A DNA stretch of 64,000 nucleotides. Source: Erysipelotrichaceae bacterium (GTDB lineage Bacteria > Bacillota_I > Bacilli_A > Erysipelotrichales > Coprobacillaceae). The position numbers and the translations under genes are program-made. The notes below the pieces were generated by a model. It made no database searches and was not told where the DNA came from. It saw only the letters and a list, made by a program, of their open reading frames with translations. This document shows, piece by piece, positions 17,924-27,554 of this stretch. Numbering within the stretch: the first letter of the stretch is position 1; every line of letters starts with the position of its first letter. Where the stretch lies: contig JAJQFG010000104.1 in NCBI GenBank assembly GCA_021201315.1, positions 60,693 to 124,692 of the forward strand, written 5' to 3'.

Positions 17924-18086
17924 CATATTAATTATTTAAACTGGAAATCTCAAAAATCAAATTTAAATACTAAATACCACCATTGATTACCAGAACCATT
18001 AAGTGATATGAACTAACACAAGTATAAAATAACAGGTTATATATAAGTTGATTTAAAAGCCAAATCTTTCAATATAACAACTAAGC

Positions 18087-19205
18087 TTATTTATTAGCAT
18101 TTGATAAACGATGATTCGTCCATCTTCTTACCAATTCATAAATAACCGCAAATGTTGGTAATCCAATAACCATACCTACTATACCAAATAATTCACCACC
18201 AACAACAACAGCCAACAATACCCATAAAGGAGATAAACCAATACTTCTACCAATGACTTGTGGATAAATAACATGGCTTTCAAATTGTTGCAAACAAGTA
18301 GAAAAAATTAAAAATACTATTGCTTGAAATGGATCAACTGAAAAGATAATTAAACAATCAATAATAGCACCAATAAATGGTCCAAAATACGGTATTACAT
18401 TAGTAACTCCAATGACCAGCGAACAAATAAGTCCATAAGGTATATTTAAAATAATACATCCAATATAACACAATACCCCTATAATAATTGCTTCTTTTAA
18501 TTGACCAAATAAGAAATCACCAAAACATCTAGCTACTAAAATTTCAAAATCTTTGAGCCATTCATATTGTTTTTCTTTAAAGATAGCACGTGTTAATTTA
18601 TCCATTTGTCTAATTAACATATTTTTATATAAAAGTATATAAATTGACATAATAAATCCAATAACAAAATCTACGATTCCTGATGATAATTGTTTAATTA
18701 AAATTAAAATATCTGGAAAAAAATTACGTAATAATTCAAGAACTGTATCTGTAATATTAGATTCATAAGGTTCTACAGTAATAAGCATATCAGATGATAA
18801 ATTAAAATATATAAGTATATCTTGTATTTGCGACCATAAACCATCTAATAATGAAGAAGAATTATTAATAAACATGCTTAAATTTTCAATAATTTGAGGT
18901 ATCACTGCTACTAATACTATAACAACAAAAATGAGTACAGTAGCTATAGCTAAGATAGCTGCAATAATTTTCTTTGTTTTATTATTTTTAATAGGTAATT
19001 TTCTTTCATAATAAGACATCGGCATATTAAAAATAAAAGCTAAAGCGATACCAATAAATACAGGTATTAATACATCAAAAATATTAATTATAATATCAAC
19101 AATATTTTTAAAATAAACCAATATTAAAATCATAATTATAACGATAGATATTAAACGTATCAAACCTCTTACATCCAAATCTTTAATTTTCTTTGTAAAA
19201 TCCAC
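18087..19205 (-). CDS. AI-2E family transporter (PerM-like)
   Basis: This 372-aa polytopic membrane protein has about eight helices. It shows the family hallmarks IPVFIGIALAFIFNMP near residue 50 and, in the C-terminal half, NVIPYFGPFIGAI and YPQVIGRSIGLSPLWVLLAVVVGGELFG. Members are linked to AI-2 export, ion/H+ antiport or unknown substrates, so no substrate is named. The start is a GTG (19205) with a weak AGAAG site. A strong terminator hairpin and a short leader ORF lie immediately upstream, so expression probably needs read-through. Confidence 0.88.
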   Translation of the reverse strand: MDFTKKIKDLDVRGLIRLISIVIIMILILVYFKNIVDIIINIFDVLIPVFIGIALAFIFNMPMSYYERKLPIKNNKTKKIIAAILAIATVLIFVVIVLVAVIPQIIENLSMFINNSSSLLDGLWSQIQDILIYFNLSSDMLITVEPYESNITDTVLELLRNFFPDILILIKQLSSGIVDFVIGFIMSIYILLYKNMLIRQMDKLTRAIFKEKQYEWLKDFEILVARCFGDFLFGQLKEAIIIGVLCYIGCIILNIPYGLICSLVIGVTNVIPYFGPFIGAIIDCLIIFSVDPFQAIVFLIFSTCLQQFESHVIYPQVIGRSIGLSPLWVLLAVVVGGELFGIVGMVIGLPTFAVIYELVRRWTNHRLSNANK

Positions 19206-19223
19206 TTATATCAACTTCTTTCT

Positions 19224-19269
19224 GATTAAAAAGAGACATGAGTGCATTTAAAAAATGCAGACATGTCTC
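19224..19269 (-). terminator. Strong terminator in the AI-2E permease leader
   Basis: A two-part stem: GAGACATG/CATGTCTC (19233-19240, 19262-19269) outside TGCATTT/AAATGCA (19243-19249, 19253-19259). T5 follows on the minus strand. It ends about 20 nt before the GTG of the permease, so it is placed as an attenuator. Confidence 0.85.
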
Positions 19270-19284
19270 AATACTTAAAAGATG

Positions 19285-19323
19285 CTAAATAATAAATAAC
19301 AGCAAGTTGATAAGATTACACAT
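19285..19323 (-). CDS. Putative 12-residue leader peptide
   Basis: The minus strand reads MCNLINLLLFII then TAG. AAGAGGG lies 9 nt before its ATG. The region from 19342 to 19309 can fold so that this ribosome site and start are inside a hairpin (GATAAGA/TCTTATC outside TATACA/TGTGTA). The position between a promoter-like sequence and a terminator just before a structural gene is the layout of translational attenuation leaders. No protein evidence; the ORF could be coincidental. Confidence 0.4.
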   Translation of the reverse strand: MCNLINLLLFII

Positions 19324-19351
19324 ATCTGTATACCCTCTTATCGTTATATGT

Positions 19352-19381
19352 ACTCTAACACAATAAAAATAACATTGTCAA
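19352..19381 (-). promoter_or_regulatory. Promoter-like sequence of the AI-2E permease leader
   Basis: Perfect TTGACA (19381-19376), 18-nt spacer, TAGAGT (19357-19352, 4 of 6 consensus). It would make a leader of about 140 nt. Confidence 0.5.
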
Positions 19382-19411
19382 TCTTTGATTATTAATAATA
19401 GACATTTTAGT

Positions 19412-21016
19412 TTATTTGTCTTTTTTATCATATACTTTTTTTCCAGCCAAATAAGTTGCTAATATATTGACTTGGTTAAATTGCATAGGATCTATTTCAA
19501 ATAGGTTTTGATCTAATACAACAAAATCAGCATACATTCCTTCTTGGATTTTACCTTTCCTATTTTCTTCAAAAGAAGCATATGCACCTTCAGATGTAAA
19601 TGAGGCAATGGCTTGTTTTACTGTACAACCTTCTTCTAATAAATAAGGGCCCAAATGATCTTTTAATGTCATTCTAGTAATTGAACATTGCATACCGCCA
19701 AGTACATTAGGTATTTCTACAGGACAATCAGATCCATTGGATACATGGCATCCAAGATCCAAATAATGTTTGAATTGATAGCTTTCTAAGGCTCTATCAC
19801 CTACTCTATTCTCCACAATATGAATATCATAATCCAAGAAGATTGATTGAATATATGCATGTAAATGTAACTTAGCAAATCGTTTTATTTGATTGTCATT
19901 AGTAATTTGACAATGAACAATACCATGTCTATGATCACTGGTATCATTTTGAAGCAATGTTTCATAAGCTGAAAGAACAGATTCAAAAGCTCCGTCACCA
20001 ATCGCATGAACAGCAATTTGCATATGATGCTTACTTGCTAAAAACATCATATCTAATAAATCTTCATGATTAATGATCTCTATTCCTCTTGTAGTCGGAT
20101 CATCATTATATGGTTCTAACATCAAAGCCGTTCTAGCTCCTAAAGATCCATCCACAATCATTTTCAAAGGACCTATTTTAAAATATTCACTTCCCACACC
20201 AGTTGTATAACCTTTTTCTAAAAATGATTCATAGCTTTCTTTACTTATAAACTGTGATTGTTCATTAATACGTACATTGAGATTATGATCCGCTTCTAAT
20301 TCTTGATAAGCAGTTATTACATCATCATAAGTGACATTATCAAGTGTCAATAAATCATCACTTTGACAAGAAGTAATGCCATAAGAATTAACTTTTTGGC
20401 TTGCTAATAAAATTCTTTCTTTAATATCTTCTTTTGTATATATTGGTTTTACTTTTGCTAAAAGAGCTATTGCATTTTCACGAAAAATACCCAATGGTTT
20501 ACCATCTTCATCAACATCCATAAAACCATCATCCAATTCAATAGCATGATCCTTTAAACCTAGCATTGATAGAACTTTACTATTGACAACACAAACATGT
20601 CCACATGCTCTAGTAATACAAATTGGCATAGTTAAAGATACTTTATCTAAATCATAGCGATTTATAAAACGATTTTCATCCGTAAAATAATCCTGATTCC
20701 ATCCTCTTCCCTCTAGCCATTGATTTTCATCTAATTCAAGACTCTTTGTCTTTAAAGCATCTAATACATCAGACAAAGAAGAAGTATGCTTAGATAAATC
20801 TACTTGCTTTAAAAAACAACCTAAATTTAATAAATGCATATGAGAATCATTGAATCCTGGTAATACAAAATGTTGTTTTAAATCAACAATTTCATAATCT
20901 TCAATATTTAATTTTGATACATCAGGAACTTTTATAAAACAACCATCTTTAACCGCAAAGCTATCAATAAATTGTTCACCAGTATATATTATTCCATTTT
21001 GATAGATTGTAATCAT
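19412..21016 (-). CDS. YtcJ-like amidohydrolase
   Basis: This amidohydrolase-superfamily enzyme of about 534 aa has metal-ligand blocks NDSHMHLL (HxH near residue 60), HAIGDGA and SNGSDCPVE, plus KMIVDGSLGARTALM in the middle of the barrel. The family (YtcJ, also called AepA-like) contains deacylases of N-substituted formamide or amide substrates, with specificity rarely known. I place the start at the ATG at 21016 behind GGAGG; the open frame extends 17 codons further without a ribosome site. A TTGACA lies at 21067-21062. Confidence 0.87.
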   Translation of the reverse strand: MITIYQNGIIYTGEQFIDSFAVKDGCFIKVPDVSKLNIEDYEIVDLKQHFVLPGFNDSHMHLLNLGCFLKQVDLSKHTSSLSDVLDALKTKSLELDENQWLEGRGWNQDYFTDENRFINRYDLDKVSLTMPICITRACGHVCVVNSKVLSMLGLKDHAIELDDGFMDVDEDGKPLGIFRENAIALLAKVKPIYTKEDIKERILLASQKVNSYGITSCQSDDLLTLDNVTYDDVITAYQELEADHNLNVRINEQSQFISKESYESFLEKGYTTGVGSEYFKIGPLKMIVDGSLGARTALMLEPYNDDPTTRGIEIINHEDLLDMMFLASKHHMQIAVHAIGDGAFESVLSAYETLLQNDTSDHRHGIVHCQITNDNQIKRFAKLHLHAYIQSIFLDYDIHIVENRVGDRALESYQFKHYLDLGCHVSNGSDCPVEIPNVLGGMQCSITRMTLKDHLGPYLLEEGCTVKQAIASFTSEGAYASFEENRKGKIQEGMYADFVVLDQNLFEIDPMQFNQVNILATYLAGKKVYDKKDK

Positions 21017-21101
21017 ATATAAAACCTCCAATAAAAAAAGATTAAAGAATAAAACATTATTTGTCAATGTTAATTAATAAACATATTCAAAAAAAATGTT
21101 G

Positions 21102-21130
21102 TTGTATTTTATAAAAACACGATTTATAAT
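21102..21130 (+). promoter_or_regulatory. Promoter of the PlsC-like/GtrA-like pair
   Basis: TTGTAT (21102-21107), 17-nt spacer, perfect TATAAT (21125-21130), about 22 nt before the ATG at 21153. Confidence 0.75.
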
Positions 21131-21152
21131 AATAAATTCAAAGGAGGCACAT

Positions 21153-21923
21153 ATGAATAAGGTCAAGTACTATGAATCATATGACGAAGACTTTGTTGAA
21201 AGCCAAAATCAAGATTATCAATTAAAATCAAATTATCAATGGATACATCATCATATTTTATATCTATTTATATCATATTTATTCTATTATTTTGTTTTAA
21301 TCATTGCTTTTATTTATAGCAAATTCTATTTAAGAGTAACTATTAAGAATAAAAAAGTTCTTAAGCATCATCATAATTATTATCTATACAGTAATCATAC
21401 ACAAATGTTAGGTGATGTTTTCAATCCTTTTTTAACATGCTTTCCTAAAAAGCCATATATTATTTGTAGTCCAGCTAACTTAGGTATTCCTATTATTGGT
21501 AAATTATTACCTATGGGTGGTGCCCTTCCTATTCCAAGTCGTCTTAGAGGTATGAAGAAATTTGTAGAAAGTATTCATTACTATAATAGTAAGAAACATC
21601 CAATTGTCATTTATCCTGAAGGACATCTTTGGCCTTGGTGTACTCAAATTAGAGAATTTAGTCATACATCATTTCATTTCCCAGTTGATACTAACAGTCC
21701 AGTATTTGTTTCAACTACAACTTATCAAAAGAGTCATATTTTTAAGCATCCTAAAATAACTATTTACATCGATGGACCATATTATCCACAAGAAAATATA
21801 TCAAAAGAAGACAATATTCAATATCTACATGATATCGTTTATGAAAAAATGAAAGAAAGAAGTCAATTGAATAATGATTCTTATATTGTTTATAAAAAGA
21901 AGGAGATGCATAATGATGAGTAA
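21153..21923 (+). CDS. PlsC-like lysophospholipid acyltransferase
   Basis: This 256-aa protein has one strong hydrophobic segment (about 33-55) and acyltransferase motifs: SNHTQMLGD (block I, with five rather than the usual four residues between His and Asp), a central GGALPIPSR, and VIYPEGHLWPW (block III, PEG). It probably acylates a lysophospholipid or other lipid alcohol at the membrane; the substrate is open. The ATG at 21153 follows AAGGAGG; upstream in-frame ATGs lack a site. It overlaps the next gene by 11 nt. Confidence 0.8.
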   Translation: MNKVKYYESYDEDFVESQNQDYQLKSNYQWIHHHILYLFISYLFYYFVLIIAFIYSKFYLRVTIKNKKVLKHHHNYYLYSNHTQMLGDVFNPFLTCFPKKPYIICSPANLGIPIIGKLLPMGGALPIPSRLRGMKKFVESIHYYNSKKHPIVIYPEGHLWPWCTQIREFSHTSFHFPVDTNSPVFVSTTTYQKSHIFKHPKITIYIDGPYYPQENISKEDNIQYLHDIVYEKMKERSQLNNDSYIVYKKKEMHNDE

Positions 21924-22443
21924 GATCAATGACTATTTTAAACTTCATAAGAGCCAGTTACAAGTTGCCTGGTTTTTAGTATTTGGTTTATGTGCTTTAA
22001 TAGCTCAGCTTATTTCTCGTATCATTTGTGATATTATTTTTGAAGATTTAGTGAATACCATTACTATTTGGCCTTTTCCATCACAAACATTAGGTTCATT
22101 TTTAGCATTTTTAATATCGAATATTATAGCGAAAGTTATTTCATATATCACTAATAGAAAGAAAACATTTCAAGCTAATAATAATGTTTACTTAAGTATT
22201 ATTTTATATATTATTCTTGTTATAATACTTATCATTGTAGAAACGATTATTGGTACACCATTACAAAATGCTTTATATACCATTGTTGGCGGAAGCTTTA
22301 TAAATGCTACGCAAGCAACCGCAAATGCTTCATCTCAAGTTTTATATCAAATATGTGGTGTTGTTTCACAACTTATTTATGGTATCGGTGATGCTATTAT
22401 TGTATTTTTTATGGATAAATATCTTATTATGAGAAAAAGTTAA
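21913..22443 (+). CDS. GtrA-like membrane protein
   Basis: This 177-aa protein has about four transmembrane helices. It carries the GtrA-type segment FLISNIIAKVISYITNRKKTF (split here: FLISNIIAKV, then ISYITNRKKTF). GtrA proteins are thought to help move polyprenyl-linked sugars in cell-surface glycan assembly. The insert between the last helices (about 120-150) is longer than usual. GGAG lies 7 nt before the ATG and the start is inside the acyltransferase gene, so the pair is co-translated and may act together on a surface lipid. Confidence 0.72.
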   Translation: MMSKINDYFKLHKSQLQVAWFLVFGLCALIAQLISRIICDIIFEDLVNTITIWPFPSQTLGSFLAFLISNIIAKVISYITNRKKTFQANNNVYLSIILYIILVIILIIVETIIGTPLQNALYTIVGGSFINATQATANASSQVLYQICGVVSQLIYGIGDAIIVFFMDKYLIMRKS

Positions 22444-22458
22444 GCTTATGAATAAATC

Positions 22459-22494
22459 AAAAAAGGTTTTAGATTTCTAATTCTAAAACCTTTT
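22459..22494. terminator. Bidirectional terminator between GtrA-like and rlmD-like genes
   Basis: A 13-bp perfect stem AAAAGGTTTTAGA/TCTAAAACCTTTT (22461-22473, 22482-22494). It has A-rich and T-rich flanks suited to both strands and sits between convergent stops. Confidence 0.88.
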
Positions 22495-22498
22495 AATC

Positions 22499-23848
22499 TT
22501 ATACTTTTAATAACCTAACAATATTTTCAATATTATGTGTTTGTGGAAACATATCAACAGGTTGACAATAATCTGCTTTATAGTATTTTGATAAATTAGC
22601 AATATCTCTAGCTTGAGTTGCGACATCACAAGAGATATAGATGATTTTTTTAGGTGATAATTCTATGAGTTGTTCTAAGAATTTATTAGAACAACCTTTG
22701 CGTGGCGGATCTACAAATACGACATCAATATCCTTATTTTGACGAGAAAAATCAACCATAAAATCTCCAGCATCCTGACATTTAAAAGTCACATTGTCAA
22801 TATGATTACGTTTGGCGTTTTCATTTGCATCGATAATAGCTTGTTCTACGACTTCAACACCATAAACACGATGAACAAGACGAGCTAAAGATAAAGTAAT
22901 TGTCCCAATACCACAATAGGCATCAATAACATTATCAGTTGCTTTTAGACAAGCTAATTGGATTGCTGTACTATAAAGTTTTTCTACTTGAATAGGATTA
23001 ACTTGATAAAAAGAATGTGTAGATATTCTATAAGTATTACCTAACAAACAATCTTCTATATAACCATTTCCATAAAGTATGTTTATTTCTTCACCTAAAA
23101 TAACATTATCATGACGTGGATTAATGTTTTGAACTATTGTTTCTAAATGATCAAATTCTTGAGTTAAAATAGAAATCATTTTATCTACTTTTTTTATTTT
23201 ATGTGTATAAGTAATGATGATAAGCATCAATGATTGTGTTTGATAGCCATATTTAATTAGAATATGTTTAATGTTTCCTGTATGAGTTGTTTTATTGAAT
23301 GGTTTTTCATGGAATTGATTAAGTAGTTCTTTGACTCTTTTAACAAGACGATTTGATTCATCATTTTGCACAAAACAAATATCATAAGGAACAATATCAT
23401 TAGTATGTTGTTTATAAAAACCAGTAACAATTCTTTTATCTAATAAACCTACGGGAACCTGAACTTTATTACGATAAAACCATGGATCATCCATCATTAT
23501 ACAAGGTTGTACATCAATATCCACATGCCCAATACGAGAAAGCGTTGATTTGACACGTTGAGTTTTAAAATTTTGTTGGCCTTGTATTGATAAATGTTGA
23601 ATATGACAACCGCCACATTGTTTAAATAATGGACATCTAGGTGTTACACGATAAGGACTTTCTTGATGTAATGTAATTAAACGACCGACTGCATAATTCT
23701 TTAAAATCTTAATAATTTTAATATCTCCTATTTCACCAACAATCATATTTTTTACAAAAACAGGAAAGCCATCAATTTTTACAATACCTTGACAATCATG
23801 AGTATAATCAATACATTCAACATTATTTATATAATCATTCTTTTGCAT
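22499..23848 (-). CDS. rlmD: RlmD/RumA-family 23S rRNA uracil-5 methyltransferase
   Basis: This SAM-dependent m5U methyltransferase of 449 aa has an N-terminal TRAM domain (about 10-65), an iron-sulfur cluster motif in CPLFKQCGGCHIQH (about 75-88), and the Rossmann region VIDAYCGIGTITLSLA. The catalytic VDPPRKGC precedes IIYISC (nucleophile Cys). Bacillus has the dual-specificity RlmCD beside gatCAB; the same neighbourhood here suggests orthology, so RlmCD is an equally valid name. ATG at 23848 follows GGAGG; the frame extends to a TTG that overlaps this site. Confidence 0.93.
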   Translation of the reverse strand: MQKNDYINNVECIDYTHDCQGIVKIDGFPVFVKNMIVGEIGDIKIIKILKNYAVGRLITLHQESPYRVTPRCPLFKQCGGCHIQHLSIQGQQNFKTQRVKSTLSRIGHVDIDVQPCIMMDDPWFYRNKVQVPVGLLDKRIVTGFYKQHTNDIVPYDICFVQNDESNRLVKRVKELLNQFHEKPFNKTTHTGNIKHILIKYGYQTQSLMLIIITYTHKIKKVDKMISILTQEFDHLETIVQNINPRHDNVILGEEINILYGNGYIEDCLLGNTYRISTHSFYQVNPIQVEKLYSTAIQLACLKATDNVIDAYCGIGTITLSLARLVHRVYGVEVVEQAIIDANENAKRNHIDNVTFKCQDAGDFMVDFSRQNKDIDVVFVDPPRKGCSNKFLEQLIELSPKKIIYISCDVATQARDIANLSKYYKADYCQPVDMFPQTHNIENIVRLLKV

Positions 23849-23856
23849 AGAAACCT

Positions 23857-23882
23857 CCAAAAAAAACGAGCATTGCTCGTTT
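23857..23882 (-). terminator. Terminator after the bitopic membrane-protein gene
   Basis: Stem AAACGAGC/GCTCGTTT (23864-23871, 23875-23882) with an ATT loop and T6 on the minus strand. Confidence 0.88.
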
Positions 23883-24616
23883 TATTCTTCTTCACTTTCA
23901 TCATCTTCCAATGTATCAAGCGCTTTTTGGGCACTGTCCTCATCAGCAACTGAAGCTAATGTATAAGTAAATTCATCACTTTGAACACTCTTTGTACCAT
24001 AAATAGGGAAATCATCACTATTTTCACTAGTCATATAAACATTCACTTCATATTGAGTTTCATTATCTATTGTACCAAATAAATTACTATAAGTATTCCC
24101 TTCTTCTTTAGACTCTCCTACTAAATCATCTAAAGTCTGAACGGTTTCTTCAGCAATTTCTTGTGCTTCCTCAGTATCCATACCTTCACTAAAAGTAATA
24201 TCAACATGTAAAGTACGACATTCAATAGATAAATCTAATTCAGTAATTGAATCATATTTTTCTTCAATCGTATTTTCAGTAGAAGTAATAAGATCTTTTG
24301 AAATTGAAACCAAACCTTCACAACGATCACCATAAACTGGACCATTATTATTAGATTTAATAATAATATAAATACCAAATGCTAAACAAAGCACTAATAT
24401 AATTATGAATAAATAATACCACCAATGCCATCTAAATTTCTTTTTCTTTTTACGTTTAGCCATTGTATCTTCCTCTTCGTGATTAAAATCAAAAACATTA
24501 TCAAATGCATCATCACCAAATTCTGAATCAATATTGTTATCTTCTTCAACAAATTTTTGAGAATTATCTGAAAAATCATCATCAAATTCATCATCAAATT
24601 GAAATTTTTTAGACAT
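23882..24616 (-). CDS. Hypothetical bitopic membrane protein, acidic cytoplasmic region
   Basis: This protein of 244 aa starts MSKKFQFDDEF behind a GGGTG site. The first 55 residues are highly acidic, followed by a basic patch (AKRKKKKKFR) and one transmembrane helix (about 70-92), then an extracellular domain of about 150 residues and an acidic tail. The charge order predicts an N-in topology. The extracellular part has two Cys (CEG, ECR) that could pair. I recognise no family. It lies between gatB and the rlmD-like gene, where Bacillus has dgkB; it is not a kinase. Confidence 0.75.
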   Translation of the reverse strand: MSKKFQFDDEFDDDFSDNSQKFVEEDNNIDSEFGDDAFDNVFDFNHEEEDTMAKRKKKKKFRWHWWYYLFIIILVLCLAFGIYIIIKSNNNGPVYGDRCEGLVSISKDLITSTENTIEEKYDSITELDLSIECRTLHVDITFSEGMDTEEAQEIAEETVQTLDDLVGESKEEGNTYSNLFGTIDNETQYEVNVYMTSENSDDFPIYGTKSVQSDEFTYTLASVADEDSAQKALDTLEDDESEEE

Positions 24617-24669
24617 ATTTTCACCCACTTTCTCACATTGTATCAAAAAAATGAATAAATGTATAGAGA

Positions 24670-26109
24670 TTATTTATCACTTATACGTTCTTTTAATAGT
24701 TTCATCAATAATTGATTGGTTTGTTTTGGATTGGCTTGTCCTTTAGTTTTTTTCATGATTTGACCTATAAGATAACCTACTGCTCGATCTTTTCCAGACT
24801 TATAATCATTAACTGATTGACTATTTTGATCTAATACTTCATTAATAATTGAAATAAGAGTATTAGGATCAGATATTTGTTTCAACCCTTTTTCTTTAAT
24901 GATTATTTCAGGATCTTTTCCACTATCCATGATTTCTTCAAAGACTTTTTTAGCTTGTTTTGAAGATATAGTACCATTTTGAATAAAAGTAATAAGTTTT
25001 CCTAAATACTGCGGTGTTAGCTTTGTCTCATTGATAGTTAAATTAACTTTATTAAGATAAGCCTGAACATCACCTAATAGCCAATGACATACCAATTGAT
25101 ATTCTTGACAATAGTGAATAGTTTCTTCATAAAAGTCTGATATTTCTTTAGATGTCACTAAAATATGAGCATCTGTAGAAGTAATACCATATTCATTAAT
25201 ATATTTATCAATTCGTTCATCTGCAAGCATAGGTAATTCATCTTTGATTTGCATAACCCATTGATGATCTAGACGAATTGGTAATATATTAGGTTCGTTG
25301 TAATATTTATAATCAACAGCGTCTCCTTTAGCACGCATAACAATAGTTTCCTTTAAATTTTCATCATAACGTCTAGTTTCCTGTAATACTTTTCCACCTT
25401 GAATTAAAACTTTTTCTTGACGTAAAGCTTCATATTCTATGGCTTTTCGAACATTAGAAATAGAGTTCAAGTTTTTAATTTCAGTACGTGTACCAAATTG
25501 AATACTACCATAAGGTCTAATTGAGATATTAACATCACAACGCATAGATCCTTCTTCCATTTTAGCATCAGATACATCAGTATATAAAAGTATTTGTCTT
25601 AGTTTTTCAAGATATAAAGCTGCCTGTTTTCCACTTCTTATCATTGGTTTTGTAACAATTTCAATTAAAGGAATACCAGCACGATTATAATCTAATAAAG
25701 AAAAATCATCTAAATGAAATTGTTTGCATGTATCTTCTTCCATATGCAAACGTTCAATTTCAATGCGTTTCTTTTGTTCATTAACTTCAATATCAAGATA
25801 TCCATTTCTACCTATTGGCCTTTGATTTTGAGTAATTTGAAAACCTTTAGGTAAATCAGCATAATAATAATTTTTTCTATCAAAACATAATAATTCATCA
25901 ATATCCATATGTAAAACATGACATACTCGAATAGCATATTCAACAGCACGTTTATTAAGTACAGGCATAGTACCTGTCATGCCCATATCTATTTCATTTA
26001 CCATGGTATTAACTTCTTCACCAAAGGTTACAGGAGAAGCTGAAAACATCTTAGATTTTGTTTTTAATTCGCAATGAACTTCTAACCCAATGACTTGTTC
26101 AAACTGCAT
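24670..26109 (-). CDS. gatB: Asp-tRNA(Asn)/Glu-tRNA(Gln) amidotransferase subunit B
   Basis: GatB binds the mischarged tRNA and activates the Glu/Asp side chain with ATP. It begins MQFEQVIGLEVHCELKTKSK with family blocks MEEGSMRCDVNISIRP and TEIKNLNS, and ends with the YqeY-like tail (KTKGQANPKQTNQLL). The length of 479 aa is normal. ATG at 26109 lies behind GGAGGGG, 2 nt after the gatA stop. The longer reading frame starting inside gatA is rejected. Confidence 0.97.
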   Translation of the reverse strand: MQFEQVIGLEVHCELKTKSKMFSASPVTFGEEVNTMVNEIDMGMTGTMPVLNKRAVEYAIRVCHVLHMDIDELLCFDRKNYYYADLPKGFQITQNQRPIGRNGYLDIEVNEQKKRIEIERLHMEEDTCKQFHLDDFSLLDYNRAGIPLIEIVTKPMIRSGKQAALYLEKLRQILLYTDVSDAKMEEGSMRCDVNISIRPYGSIQFGTRTEIKNLNSISNVRKAIEYEALRQEKVLIQGGKVLQETRRYDENLKETIVMRAKGDAVDYKYYNEPNILPIRLDHQWVMQIKDELPMLADERIDKYINEYGITSTDAHILVTSKEISDFYEETIHYCQEYQLVCHWLLGDVQAYLNKVNLTINETKLTPQYLGKLITFIQNGTISSKQAKKVFEEIMDSGKDPEIIIKEKGLKQISDPNTLISIINEVLDQNSQSVNDYKSGKDRAVGYLIGQIMKKTKGQANPKQTNQLLMKLLKERISDK

Positions 26110-26111
26110 GC

Positions 26112-27554
26112 TTACCCCTCCCTTGAATATTGATTTGCAAAGCCTAAAGCTTTTTCTAAAGCATAAGCACAATTTAGAACTGTTTGTTCCTCAAATAAAC
26201 GCCCCATGATATTAACCGCAATTGGCATGCCATCTACAAAACCAGAGGGTAAGGAAATTGATGGTGTACCAGCAAAATTACCCAGGCATAAATGATTTTC
26301 TAAAATAATATATTCATCACTTAAACGATCATCATTTGCTTCATTTAATTTTGGTGCAATACTACCACAATTAGGTGTTAATATAATATCATAATCTTGA
26401 TAAATTTTATTCATTGCTTCAACAATTAATCGTCTTACTTTTTGAGCTTTTCTAAACATACGTTCCTGATTTTCGGAAGATATAGCAAGGTTACCAAGAA
26501 TAAAACGTCTTTTAATATGATCACCAAAGCCATCGCTACGAGAATTGATCATTACTTCATCAACAGTGGCACCATCTTGTCTATTACCATATTTAATACC
26601 ATCCAAACAAGCATGATTACTTGTAGCTTCACTATTAGCAATAATTGTATAAGTTGGTAGAATAGAACGCATGAGTTCTATAGGAATTGTGACGTTGTTT
26701 ACAATAGCACCTAATTGTTTGAATGTATTGATAACATATTCAAAATTAGCTTGGATGTCTTTATTTCGAATTTCATCAGAAACAGATGTTAAAATTGCAA
26801 TTTTATAATTTGAGATATCATCTGTCAAATCGTTTAGATAATGTGGCACTTCTCTATTAGATGAAGTCATATCTCTATCATCTCTACCTGAAATAGCCTC
26901 CATAACAATACACATATCTCTCACATTTCTAGTAAAAGCACCCACTGTATCCAAAGAAGAAGCATAAGGAATAATACCATAACGAGAAATACGTCCCCAG
27001 GTAGGTTTAAAACCGACAATACCACAATAACCTGCAGGTTTTCTAATTGAATCACCTGTATCACTTCCTAGGGCAAATGGTACCAATCCACTGGCAACAA
27101 CAGCCGCACTACCTCCTGAAGATCCTCCTGCAATACGTGATAAATCCCAAGGATTAAAAACTGGTCCTGTTAAGGCAGACTTATTGGTACCACCCATGGC
27201 TAGTTCATCCATAGACGCTTTACCAATTAAACATGTATGAGCATCTTTTAATAAATCAACCACAGTAGCATTATAAATAGGTACATAATCAGCTAACATT
27301 TTACTAGAAGCTGTCGTTAAAATACCTTTAGTATTATAATTATCTTTTAATACGAATGGTATACCACTTAACAAATCATTAAAAGATGCATCTTCTAAAT
27401 CCATATATGCTTTATCTTTTGTAATCGTTACAAAGGCATTTAATCTCTCTTGTTGAAAATCTACTTCATTAAATAATTCATCGTAATAATCAATAGGATT
27501 TATTTTTTTATTTTTAAATAATTCATGTAATTCTTCAATACTATAAGTAATCAA
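26112..27554 (-). CDS. gatA: Asp-tRNA(Asn)/Glu-tRNA(Gln) amidotransferase subunit A
   Basis: GatA is the amidase-signature glutaminase that supplies ammonia to GatB. The Ser-cisSer-Lys triad lies in the FVLKDN region (about residue 80), the glycine-serine stretch AGGSSGGSAA (about 145-155) and SDTGDSIRKPAG (about 168-179). It is 480 aa. The start is a TTG directly abutting the gatC stop, with GGTGGTGGGA as ribosome site, so the three subunits are tightly coupled. Confidence 0.96.
   Translation of the reverse strand: MITYSIEELHELFKNKKINPIDYYDELFNEVDFQQERLNAFVTITKDKAYMDLEDASFNDLLSGIPFVLKDNYNTKGILTTASSKMLADYVPIYNATVVDLLKDAHTCLIGKASMDELAMGGTNKSALTGPVFNPWDLSRIAGGSSGGSAAVVASGLVPFALGSDTGDSIRKPAGYCGIVGFKPTWGRISRYGIIPYASSLDTVGAFTRNVRDMCIVMEAISGRDDRDMTSSNREVPHYLNDLTDDISNYKIAILTSVSDEIRNKDIQANFEYVINTFKQLGAIVNNVTIPIELMRSILPTYTIIANSEATSNHACLDGIKYGNRQDGATVDEVMINSRSDGFGDHIKRRFILGNLAISSENQERMFRKAQKVRRLIVEAMNKIYQDYDIILTPNCGSIAPKLNEANDDRLSDEYIILENHLCLGNFAGTPSISLPSGFVDGMPIAVNIMGRLFEEQTVLNCAYALEKALGFANQYSREG

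Noticed and set aside
19205-19345. T-box or known riboswitch upstream of the AI-2E permease
   Set aside because: No T-box sequence, AG-bulge or other conserved aptamer core was found; kept only as an attenuator-like leader.
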